From the NCBI GenBank assembly GCA_030692045.1, contig JAUYCX010000015.1, forward strand, positions 1 through 60,064: 60,064 nucleotides of DNA, given 5' to 3'. Each line of letters opens with the position of its first letter. Within the stretch, counting starts at the first letter, position 1. Source of the DNA: Candidatus Omnitrophota bacterium. Lineage in GTDB: Bacteria; Omnitrophota; Gorgyraeia; JAUYCX01. The notes beneath the pieces were generated by a model. That model saw nothing but the letters and a program-made list of their open reading frames with translations. It made no database searches and was not told the DNA's origin. Positions 26,241-33,042 of the stretch are shown one piece after another. A program made the position numbers and the translations under genes.

Positions 26241-27092
26241 CTACTTTTCTTTTAACGCATTCTCAAATTCGTCTTTTAACCTTTTTATGGAAAGCTTTAA
26301 ATACTCCTCCTCAACTTCAACTCCGATAAATTGCCTTTTTTCTCTTAACGCGGCAATACCAGTGGTTGAGCTGCCACAAAAAGGATCTAACACTATATCG
26401 CCTGGCCTAGTCGAAGCCAATATAATTCTTTCTAATAACTGTAGCGGCTTTTGAGTTGGGTGTTTGCCATATTTTTTCTCCTCCCAGCTAGGCGGCTTAA
26501 TAGACCAAAGGCTTAACATTTGGCGATCGTTGTTGAGTTTCTTCATTAACGGATAATCAAAATAGTGTTTGCTATCTTTATTTTTTGCAGCCCAAAGAAT
26601 AGTCTCTGTAGAATGGGTAAAATAGCGGCAACTCAAGTTTGGTGGCGGGTTTACCTTAAACCAGGCAATGTCATTTAATATCTTGTAACCCAAATCCTGC
26701 AATACATAGCCGACAGTATAGATTATATGCGATGTCCCCGACACCCATATAGTGCCATTGGGCGCTAATATCCTTTGGCACTCTCTAATCCATCTTAAGG
26801 TAAAAAGATAATTTTCTTCTCTTCCCTTGGAAACATCCCACTTGCCTTTATTGACCGAAACTTTTCTACCGGCATGACAAGTAAAGCCGCCATTAGATAA
26901 GAAATATGGGGGGTCAGCAAAAATCATATCAACTGAATTTTCAGGAATACTAGGAAGAATATTAAAGCAGTCTTCATTAAACAAGATGATATTATGTTTA
27001 TGTTCAGCAAAATATGGTTTGAACGGGATATCTTTAATTAAAGAAAATACATCCTTTTGATGTAAGCTTTTTTCTTTTGTTATGGTCGTCAT
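26241..27092 (-). CDS. Beta-class DNA methyltransferase (adenine-N6 type) of an R-M system
   Basis: 283 residues. Catalytic motif IV is FADPPYFLSNGG (N-terminal), and the SAM-binding motif I DPFCGSSTTG lies near the C-terminus. This motif order defines the beta class. GKHPTQKPLQLLERI and PNLSCRYFTHSTETILWA are further family blocks. The DPPYFLSNGG...VSVNKGKWD pattern resembles DpnA- and M.HpyAIII-type enzymes that methylate GATC, but also others. Specificity is a guess. Directly upstream of the nuclease gene (6 nt), so expressed first. Start is ATG 27092, with no strong ribosome-binding site. Confidence 0.85.
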   Translation of the reverse strand: MTTITKEKSLHQKDVFSLIKDIPFKPYFAEHKHNIILFNEDCFNILPSIPENSVDMIFADPPYFLSNGGFTCHAGRKVSVNKGKWDVSKGREENYLFTLRWIRECQRILAPNGTIWVSGTSHIIYTVGYVLQDLGYKILNDIAWFKVNPPPNLSCRYFTHSTETILWAAKNKDSKHYFDYPLMKKLNNDRQMLSLWSIKPPSWEEKKYGKHPTQKPLQLLERIILASTRPGDIVLDPFCGSSTTGIAALREKRQFIGVEVEEEYLKLSIKRLKDEFENALKEK

Positions 27093-27219
27093 ATCTAAAT
27101 GGCGGGTTAAGTTTGGTTGTTATTTTTTATTATTTTACCTTCATTTATCAATTTTGACAAGGTTAAATTAGCTAAAGTAGTTACATTCTTTAAGGTGAGC
27201 TGTTAACTTCAACAGCAAG

Positions 27220-27369
27220 TTGTATCGGGTGACAAGGATTGATTTCGAGCCGCACGTCGAAAATTCGAGCGGGCACGGTTCCGCCAAAGTTTCAGTGGCG
27301 GAGAGCGAGAATTTTCGTCGAGCGAAGTTTGCCTCGCTGGGGCAAACTGAAGCGTTCCTGCGAATACAA
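27220..27369 (+). repeat. Covarying structured element, copy A
   Basis: Outer ends TTGTATCG and CGAATACAA can pair. Inside are CGAAAATTC (27258-27266) with GAATTTTCG (27309-27317), enclosing TCCGCC/GGCGGA, then GTTTGCC (27327-27333) / GGCAAAC (27341-27347) around the loop TCGCTGG. Compared with copy B, loops are conserved while stems change on both sides. A further GCCCGCCA/TGGCGGGGC hairpin follows at about 27390-27417. No gene fits here in either strand. Confidence 0.75.
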
Positions 27370-27449
27370 AACTTTAACAGCCTGCCCGCCAAGTATTGTG
27401 GCGGGGCCCCATTTTGAACTAAAACTTAATGCGGGAGAGATTTAACAGA

Positions 27450-27728
27450 TTAAATACTTTTTAGATAACGCTTGATATCGTCGTGGCTACCGGCAAGAAC
27501 AAACTCAACCAAGTCTTTTTCCCACCTAAAAAGAATTCTTGCTTTAAGGCCATGCCTTACTTCCCAGAAGTTACCCTTGAGATGCTTTAGACCAATACCT
27601 TTATGAATTACTCTATCCTGGGATAATATGTCTATTGTTTGAATGGCAACTTTTTTTATTTCTTCCTTTTCTTTACCGTGGAAGGCTTTAACTGATCTGT
27701 CAAAAGAAGGCTTGAACTCGAATCTCAT
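27450..27728 (-). CDS. RelE/ParE-fold toxin (YafQ-like mRNA interferase family)
   Basis: 92 residues with the short RelE/ParE plan: FKPSFDRSVKAF at the N-terminus, LKGNFWEVRHGLKARILFRWEKD in the beta-sheet core and a C-terminal SHDDIKRYL. Conserved basic and aromatic residues (Arg in EVRHG, RILFRW) fit a ribosome-dependent ribonuclease toxin, though ParE-type gyrase poisoning cannot be excluded. It overlaps the antitoxin gene by 4 nt (ATGA), the standard coupled layout with the antitoxin first. The cognate partner is an AbrB-type protein instead of the commoner RelB type. Confidence 0.8.
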   Translation of the reverse strand: MRFEFKPSFDRSVKAFHGKEKEEIKKVAIQTIDILSQDRVIHKGIGLKHLKGNFWEVRHGLKARILFRWEKDLVEFVLAGSHDDIKRYLKSI

Positions 27729-27988
27729 AGGGCCTCAATATGTTTCTTGGCTTTCTTAGCGTTACTATAGACCTTGCCTTTGGCAGAGGCTAACTTTTCA
27801 ATCTTGGCCCATTCTTGAGGAGTATAAGGTGATTCTACGGTTACCTTACAGGGTAACAAAATTACTCCCTGTTTACTTAGACCAAAGGCTACAGATGCGC
27901 CTTCCTGTAAGCGTAAGAACTTCCTTATACGATTTGGAATGGTAACTTGCCCTTTTGAGGTAACTTTTGCTGTTTCAACAATAGTCAT
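27725..27988 (-). CDS. AbrB/MazE-type antitoxin
   Basis: 87 residues. The N-terminal swapped-hairpin DNA-binding domain is clear: VTSKGQVTIPNRIRKFLRL (residues about 9-27), followed by the strand VAFGLSKQGVILLP. The C-terminal tail (52-87), rich in Lys and Ala, should wrap the toxin. It probably represses its own operon. A GGAGG-like site precedes the ATG. The pair lies beside a restriction-modification module, between two copies of a structured repeat, so the whole patch may be acquired. Confidence 0.85.
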   Translation of the reverse strand: MTIVETAKVTSKGQVTIPNRIRKFLRLQEGASVAFGLSKQGVILLPCKVTVESPYTPQEWAKIEKLASAKGKVYSNAKKAKKHIEAL

Positions 27989-28192
27989 TTTAATACCTCC
28001 TCTTTCCTTACTTCCTTACATCCTTACTCTCATTAAAAGTATAACTTGAAAAGAGAGTTTCGTCAAGTAGAATTTAATCCCCCTTAGAAATTTTAGCTTT
28101 TTTCAAACGAAAATCTGTCTCAAAGACACTGAATAGGATTTAGGATTAAAGGATTTAAGTATATCGGGGCATCAGGATATCAGGGATAAAAA

Positions 28193-28345
28193 TTGTATCG
28201 GGTGACGAGGATTGATTTCGAGCCGCACGTAGAAAATTTTTTCGGGCATGGTGTCCGCCATTGCTTCATTGGCGGACGAGAAAAAATTTTCTTCGAGCGC
28301 AGGTCTTCCTCGCTGGGGAAGACCAAGCGTTGCGGCGAGAAACAA
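28193..28345 (+). repeat. Covarying structured element, copy B
   Basis: Same orientation as copy A. The 5' part (TTGTATCGGGTGAC, then GATTTCGAGCCGCACGT) is nearly identical to copy A. Stems are AGAAAATTTTTT (28231-28242) with AAAAAATTTTCT (28281-28292), GTCCGCC/GGCGGAC, and GTCTTCC (28303-28309) / GGAAGAC (28317-28323) around the same loop TCGCTGG. The two copies flank the toxin-antitoxin genes as direct repeats. No gene is seen in 27989-28379. Confidence 0.75.
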
Positions 28346-28379
28346 GCCTCGGCAAACCCGATATTGAGAAAATAAATAA

Positions 28380-28664
28380 TTATAAATGTAACTTGGCGGC
28401 GATCTGTTTTTCCAGCTCCAAAAGATATTTTTTCATTTTTGTACCGCCAGCATAACCACCGATTTTACTATCTGATTTTATCACGCGATGGCAGGGAATA
28501 ATTAAAGGAAATGGATTTTTCTTAAGCGCATTACCCACTGCTCTTACTGCCTTAGGGTTACCGATTTTCTTAGCCAGCCATTGATAAGTGCGGGTTTGGC
28601 CCAGAGGAATTTTAAGGGTGGCTTTTAAAACACTGATTTTGAATTTAGGTAGATTATTTTTCAT
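28380..28664 (-). CDS. O6-alkylguanine-DNA alkyltransferase (C-terminal domain type)
   Basis: About 94 residues from ATG 28664. A longer frame to 28724 would be translated from a simple palindromic repeat (SRIEYRKYDY), so I reject it. The active-site motif IPCHRV is intact, followed by KIGGYAGGTKMKKYLLELE. LGQTRTYQWLAKKIGNPKAVRAVGNAL is the helix-turn-helix that flips the base. It removes alkyl groups from guanine by suicide transfer to Cys. It lacks the N-terminal domain of full Ogt/Ada, as many small bacterial versions do. Downstream of uvrC, which is also a DNA-repair gene. Confidence 0.85.
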   Translation of the reverse strand: MKNNLPKFKISVLKATLKIPLGQTRTYQWLAKKIGNPKAVRAVGNALKKNPFPLIIPCHRVIKSDSKIGGYAGGTKMKKYLLELEKQIAAKLHL

Positions 28665-28689
28665 TGCTACTTCGATATAATCATATTTT

Positions 28690-28761
28690 CGATACTCGAT
28701 CCTCGATCCTTGATACTCGTCCATTCCTCATCGAGCATCTAGCATCAAGTATCTAGTATCG
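28690..28761. repeat. GATACTCGATC-type imperfect palindrome
   Basis: CGATACTCGATCCTCG... on the left pairs imperfectly with ...CATCAAGTATCTAGTATCG on the right. It fills the uvrC-ogt spacer. Confidence 0.7.
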
Positions 28762-28768
28762 AACAAAT

Positions 28769-30007
28769 CTATTTCTTGAAAGTTGCCTTCTTCCTCAACA
28801 ACCGATGATACTTAAGCGCAAATCTGTGCGCTTCATTGCGCACCCTTTGTAAAAGTTGCAATCCCGGATTATCAAAAGATAATTTTAATGGCGTTCTTGT
28901 TTCTGGCGCAAAAATTTCCTCGTTTTCTTTGGCAATCGCAATGACTGAAATATTTAAACCCAATTTATCCAGCTCTTGTTTTACAGCGCAAAGTTGCCCC
29001 TTTCCTCCGTCAATTACTATCAAATCCGGCATTTTTCTGCCTTCTTGTTTTAATCTGCTATACCTTCTGCAGACTATCTCAGAAAGCATTTTATAGTCAT
29101 CTATATTATTAACTGTTTTAATTTTAAAGCGGCGATAATTATTTTTATCTGGTCTGCCTCTTAAAAAATAGACCATTGAGCCAACTGCTTCTTTTCCCAA
29201 GATATTAGAAATATCAAAGGCTTCAATTCTCCAAGGCAGTTTCGTCAATTTCAAAGCCTCTTTTAAAGTGTTCGCTTCTTGTAAATATCCCTTGGGCTTA
29301 CTTTCAAAATATAAAGCGCCCAAGGCTTCAATTTGGTTACGTATCTTGGCTGCCTCCTCAAATCGTGTCTTATCAGATGCTATTCTCATCTCTTTATAAA
29401 GCTTATCCAACAATTCTGTCTGCCTTCCCTCTAAAACCATGCGGATATTTTGCATGGTTTTTTGATAATCCAGCGCTTTGACTTTACCTATGCAGACACC
29501 CGGACAAAGACCCAAGTGATAATCAAGACAGGCCTTTTTCTTTTTGCGTATCTTGCAAGTTCTATAGGGAAAAACCCCACGGATTGCCCTTAAGGCTTCC
29601 TTTAAAAGCCTTACACTTGTATATGGACCAAAATACACTGCATTATCTTTTTTGCGGGGTCTGGCTATCATAATAGTAGGAAACTCTTCCTTTGTAATTT
29701 TTATAAAGGGATAGCTTTTGCCATCGCGCATTTCAACATTGTATTTGGGAAAATTTCTTTTGATAAGGCCTGCTTCAAGAATTAGGGCTTCTGCCTCAGA
29801 CCTTGTCTTAATAAAATCAATGTCATTCACATGAGCAATGAGTAAATTTGTCTTGGCATTTCTTGTGTTTAAATGCCAAAAATATGAGCCAACCCTTTTT
29901 CTTAAGCAAAGAGCCTTTCCAATATAGATAATCTTTCCTAAAGTATCCTTCATCAAATAAACTCCGCAGCTATCTGGAAATGTCTTTATCTTTTCTTTAA
30001 GAGCCAT
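28769..30007 (-). CDS. uvrC: Compact UvrC-like excinuclease subunit
   Basis: 412 residues against about 600 in E. coli. Order: GIY-YIG nuclease (GVY 15-17, YIG 28-30), a four-Cys iron-sulfur site (Cys151, 160, 168, 172), a UVR motif (RFEEAAKIRNQIEAL), then the RNase H-like nuclease (IEAFDISN, VIDGGKGQL, RNEAHRFALKYHR). The linker after the UVR motif is short, and the protein ends just where the C-terminal helix-hairpin-helix DNA-binding domain should begin. Both nuclease sites look intact, so it should still incise on both sides of lesions with UvrAB. The start overlaps murJ by 22 nt. Confidence 0.9.
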   Translation of the reverse strand: MALKEKIKTFPDSCGVYLMKDTLGKIIYIGKALCLRKRVGSYFWHLNTRNAKTNLLIAHVNDIDFIKTRSEAEALILEAGLIKRNFPKYNVEMRDGKSYPFIKITKEEFPTIMIARPRKKDNAVYFGPYTSVRLLKEALRAIRGVFPYRTCKIRKKKKACLDYHLGLCPGVCIGKVKALDYQKTMQNIRMVLEGRQTELLDKLYKEMRIASDKTRFEEAAKIRNQIEALGALYFESKPKGYLQEANTLKEALKLTKLPWRIEAFDISNILGKEAVGSMVYFLRGRPDKNNYRRFKIKTVNNIDDYKMLSEIVCRRYSRLKQEGRKMPDLIVIDGGKGQLCAVKQELDKLGLNISVIAIAKENEEIFAPETRTPLKLSFDNPGLQLLQRVRNEAHRFALKYHRLLRKKATFKK

Positions 30008-31548
30008 AAAACCAAATCCTTAATCTCTCTAATCTTTATCAAAAATGCAATGAAAATAAAAACTGCCAACCCTAAACAAATTCCTAAACCAAGCTTAAAA
30101 ATCTCATTTAAATTTAAAAAATAACTCTGCCAGAATATGAATACTACAATTCCCGTCAATAGGCTAACTAAAAATATCCTTAAAAAAAAATCAAAGAAGC
30201 CCGCATCAAAATTGCCAATGCGCTTTTTAAGAATTGAGAACAGGATAGAAAAATTAAGAGTTGCGGAGACGGCAGAAGCCAAAGCAATGCCGCCAACCTT
30301 TAAGGGAAACATTAGAATAACATTTAAAATAACATTTACAATTAAACTTAAAGCCGCAACCTTTACCGGAGTTTTAGTATCCTGCAGAGAATAAAAACAG
30401 GAGACTAAGATTTTAACACCAGCGTAAGCAAATAATCCCAAGGCATAATATAAAAGCGCGCTTGAGGTTATCAGTGTCGAGTAACTGTTAAACTCTCCTC
30501 TTTGAAAAAATATTTTTGTCAAGGGAGTGGCTAAAGCGATTAACATGGCTTGGCTTGGCAGCATTATCAAAAATATTCCCCGCAGAGAAAAGTTAAGAGT
30601 TCTTTTTAGTTTTTCAAAATCTTTAATTGCCGCAAATTCAGACATTGTAGGAAGCGCTGCTGAGGAAAGCGCAATTCCAAATACAGCCATAGGAAATTGG
30701 ATTAGCCGATTGGAATAATAAATTGCCGCAACTGCCCCTTCTCCTACAATTTGAGCTAAGGAGGCGCATATGGTATCTACAAAGACATTGAGCTGATATA
30801 TTGCTGAACCAAAAACCCTGGGTAGGAGTAACTTACCAATTTGTTTTGCTCCGGGATGAGAAAGATAGGAAGCAGTATTTTCTAAACGAATAAGTTTAAA
30901 ACCTTTTTTAAAAAGAGGCGGGATTTGAATTATTAATTGTAATAAACCGCCCACAAGTACGCCTATCGCCAGACCCACAATTGGCTCTTTCATCCTTTGC
31001 GATGCTAAGAGCGCTGCAACTATCGTGGAAATATTCAATAGACACGGACTAAGACTGGGAGTAAAAAAGGACTTAAAGGTAAACAAAACCCCCATACTAT
31101 AGGCAGTTAAACCAATAAAAATCAGGTAGGGAAATAAAATTCTGGTTAATTTTATGGTGAGATTTAATTTCCCCGGATCTTCGATAAATCCCGGTGCGAT
31201 AATTCGCACAATTAGCGGCGCGCAAGTTATGCCAAGAATTGCAATCACACTTAAAGAAATAAACAAAAGATTTAAGATTACATTTGCCAGACGCCAGAAT
31301 TCCTCTCTTTTTTTCGTAACCAGGTATTCAGAAAAAACTGGAACAACTGCTGAATTGGTTGCGCCCTCTCCTACGAGGTCGCGTAAAAGATTGGGAATTC
31401 TAAAAGCTACTACAAATGCCTGGGCAGTTTCTTTTGTGCCGAATAATTTGGCAATGATGATATCTCGAATAAAGCCTAAGACGCGCGAAAGAATTGTGGC
31501 TGCGCTGATAATCGAAGCAGATTTAACTATTGATTTATTGGTTGACAT
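29986..31548 (-). CDS. murJ: Lipid II flippase MurJ
   Basis: 520 residues and about 14 membrane helices. The N-terminal blocks SRVLGFIRDIIIAKLFG, FRIPNLLRDLVGEGA and NSAVVPVFSEYL are unmistakable for MurJ/MviN. Flips lipid II across the inner membrane for peptidoglycan synthesis. Arg residues in helices 1 and 2 needed for transport are present. First gene of murJ-uvrC. Its start codon (31546-31548) overlaps the -35 box of the divergent rpsT promoter, so the two may influence each other. Confidence 0.95.
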   Translation of the reverse strand: MSTNKSIVKSASIISAATILSRVLGFIRDIIIAKLFGTKETAQAFVVAFRIPNLLRDLVGEGATNSAVVPVFSEYLVTKKREEFWRLANVILNLLFISLSVIAILGITCAPLIVRIIAPGFIEDPGKLNLTIKLTRILFPYLIFIGLTAYSMGVLFTFKSFFTPSLSPCLLNISTIVAALLASQRMKEPIVGLAIGVLVGGLLQLIIQIPPLFKKGFKLIRLENTASYLSHPGAKQIGKLLLPRVFGSAIYQLNVFVDTICASLAQIVGEGAVAAIYYSNRLIQFPMAVFGIALSSAALPTMSEFAAIKDFEKLKRTLNFSLRGIFLIMLPSQAMLIALATPLTKIFFQRGEFNSYSTLITSSALLYYALGLFAYAGVKILVSCFYSLQDTKTPVKVAALSLIVNVILNVILMFPLKVGGIALASAVSATLNFSILFSILKKRIGNFDAGFFDFFLRIFLVSLLTGIVVFIFWQSYFLNLNEIFKLGLGICLGLAVFIFIAFLIKIREIKDLVLWLLKKR

Positions 31549-31570
31549 AAATTATTGCCTCTGGTATATT
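31542..31570 (+). promoter_or_regulatory. rpsT promoter (consensus sigma-70 type)
   Basis: Consensus TTGACA at 31542-31547, a 17-nt spacer, then TATATT at 31565-31570 preceded by TGG (extended -10). It drives rpsT starting at 31603. The -35 overlaps the divergent murJ start codon. Confidence 0.8.
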
Positions 31571-31602
31571 GGCTACTAACAATTAGAAAGGAGTGATTAA
31601 CT

Positions 31603-31866
31603 TTGCCGCAAAGAAAATCAGCTTTGAAAAGGTTACGGGTGGATAGAAAAAAGCGTCTTCATAATCTAAAAATTAAAAACGAGCTTAAAAAAACCATCAA
31701 GAATTTTCAGTCTCTTCTCTTGTCAAAAAAACTTGATGAGGCAAAAGAAAGTTTTAAACAGGTGGCAAGCAAACTCGATAAAGCTGTTAAGAGTGGAATC
31801 ATTCATAAAAATACTTCCAGCCGCAGAAAATCGCGCTTTAGCCAAAAATTGGCGCACATAGCTTAA
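31603..31866 (+). CDS. rpsT: 30S ribosomal protein S20
   Basis: 87 residues, Lys/Arg-rich all-helical protein: PQRKSALKRLRVDRKKRLHN, then the SGIIHKNTSSRRKSRFSQKLAH block typical of S20. Binds 16S rRNA in early assembly. The start codon is TTG at 31603 with AAAGGAG about 10 nt upstream. E. coli rpsT also uses UUG, where it takes part in autoregulation, so this may be deliberate. Its 3' end overlaps the convergent holA by 29 nt. The S20-HolA-LptE neighbourhood is seen widely in bacteria. Confidence 0.93.
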   Translation: MPQRKSALKRLRVDRKKRLHNLKIKNELKKTIKNFQSLLLSKKLDEAKESFKQVASKLDKAVKSGIIHKNTSSRRKSRFSQKLAHIA

Positions 31867-32503
31867 CCACTAATAGTTCAAGCGCTAGTTCACCTTTAAG
31901 ACGGCTGCGCTTGATATTAAAGTCAGCTTCCTGCAATAATTCCAAGCCTCTTTCAAATTCCTGCTTTGTCAATTGGCTTCGCAACCTCTTCCATTGCCAA
32001 GCAATTACTCCTACAATATTAGTTTGCCTTTCGCCATTTTTCAAAAGACGCCACAGGTATAAAAGCGCCTCTTTGGTTTTTTTATTAGCGATGGCTCTGC
32101 CTAAATCAAAGACATTTAAAGAAGGTTTACTTACAAAATTAAACACGCTTACAAAACGAGAAAATTCTTTAAAAAAATCATCCTTTGTTATTTCTGGCTT
32201 ATTGGTATCTAAAATTAATAAGGTATTTTTAGGAGATGTTTTAGCAAAAGAAAGAAGCAGATGTTTATTGGCAGGAGCTAATTTATCTACCTCTTTAATA
32301 ACAATTATCCTTTTCTTAGAAACAGCGGGCAGGGAATTTAGGGCCTCTTTTAATTTGTTAGGCTCCAATGAATCAGACCAGAAAAGCTCATAATCAAGTG
32401 TGGAGTGAATATTTGCGAAAATTTCATTTTTTATGGCAGCTATCTTTCTATCTTTAGAAACACTGTCTTCTCCGATAAAAAAATAAATATTTTTTTCTAC
32501 CAT
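31838..32503 (-). CDS. holA: DNA polymerase III subunit delta (HolA), short form
   Basis: 221 residues, about 120 shorter than E. coli delta. Recognisable features are FIGEDSVSKDRKI at the start, LPAVSKKRIIVIKEVDKL, NTLLILDTN and a C-terminal collar-like helical segment containing WQWKRLRSQ. Delta opens the sliding clamp in the clamp loader. Position next to lptE and rpsT strongly supports the call, since the sequence is divergent. It overlaps lptE by 7 nt. Confidence 0.8.
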   Translation of the reverse strand: MVEKNIYFFIGEDSVSKDRKIAAIKNEIFANIHSTLDYELFWSDSLEPNKLKEALNSLPAVSKKRIIVIKEVDKLAPANKHLLLSFAKTSPKNTLLILDTNKPEITKDDFFKEFSRFVSVFNFVSKPSLNVFDLGRAIANKKTKEALLYLWRLLKNGERQTNIVGVIAWQWKRLRSQLTKQEFERGLELLQEADFNIKRSRLKGELALELLVVKLCAPIFG

Positions 32504-33042
32504 TGCTCTACAGCGCGTTCAACAATGCGACGCGCTAAATCTGTGAGGGCATCGTTTAGAGCAACTGCCTCTGACTTTGCCTGAGAGCCACTTGTAAAAT
32601 ATGTTGCTTGCCCTACAAATCTGGGTTCGCTCCAAATTACTTTATCTTCATCTTTCTTCCAAAGACTCATATTTACCACAAGATTTAAGCGATATTCTTC
32701 GACATTGTTGTTATCATCATACCTTAAGGTATCACGAATATAATCAGTAAGTTCGCCTTTTAATATAACATCTGCCTTGTCCTTCTTTACTACTTTTATA
32801 TTTCCGTCAAAGATGAATCTATCTACAACTGTCTGGGTTATTTTTGTTTCCAGAAGCGGAAAATATGTCTTAATGTTTCTTGCCTCGCTGAATTCAGAGG
32901 TAAAATCAATTTTATTTTTAAATGGTTCGATATAAATTGTCTTAATTGTGGTAGCGATGTTTGAACGTGTGGTGTAGCCGCAACCTGCGCTAGAAAACAG
33001 AAAACAGAAAACAGAAAACAGAATAATAAATCTGTGATTCAT
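32497..33042 (-). CDS. lptE: LPS-assembly lipoprotein LptE
   Basis: 181 residues from ATG 33042, which overlaps the stop of the BamD-like gene as ATGA with GGAGAAG upstream. A longer frame to 33090 lies in the upstream gene and is not used. Signal peptide followed by lipobox SSAGCGY. The mature part has the LptE beta-sandwich blocks: NIATTIKTIYIEPFKN, ETKITQTVVDRFIFDG and ADVILKGELTDYI. It plugs LptD in the outer membrane. The signal peptide core is encoded by four tandem AAAACAG heptamers on the plus strand. Operon bamD-like, lptE, holA. Confidence 0.88.
   Translation of the reverse strand: MNHRFIILFSVFCFLFSSAGCGYTTRSNIATTIKTIYIEPFKNKIDFTSEFSEARNIKTYFPLLETKITQTVVDRFIFDGNIKVVKKDKADVILKGELTDYIRDTLRYDDNNNVEEYRLNLVVNMSLWKKDEDKVIWSEPRFVGQATYFTSGSQAKSEAVALNDALTDLARRIVERAVEQW
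32994..33021. repeat. Tandem heptamer (AAAACAG)x4 inside the lptE signal peptide
   Basis: Four exact AAAACAG units (CTGTTTT on the coding strand) encode the hydrophobic ILFSVFCFLF core of the LptE signal peptide. The unit is similar to the CAGAAGA units in lnt. Confidence 0.9.

Noticed and set aside
25707-27092. Assigning GATC as the recognition site by local avoidance
   Set aside because: GATC occurs repeatedly in the window, for example near 5049, 6614 and 46339, so there is no visible avoidance. Specificity stays open.
27240-27445. Short plus-strand frames between methyltransferase and toxin
   Set aside because: They lie in a structured repeat, and their peptides do not persist between the two copies.
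28665-28724. N-terminal extension of the alkyltransferase
   Set aside because: The peptide SRIEYRKYDY comes from a palindromic repeat. ATG 28664 gives the family's usual domain.
31911-32393. 160-codon open frame on the plus strand
   Set aside because: Antisense to holA, which has family motifs and correct neighbours.
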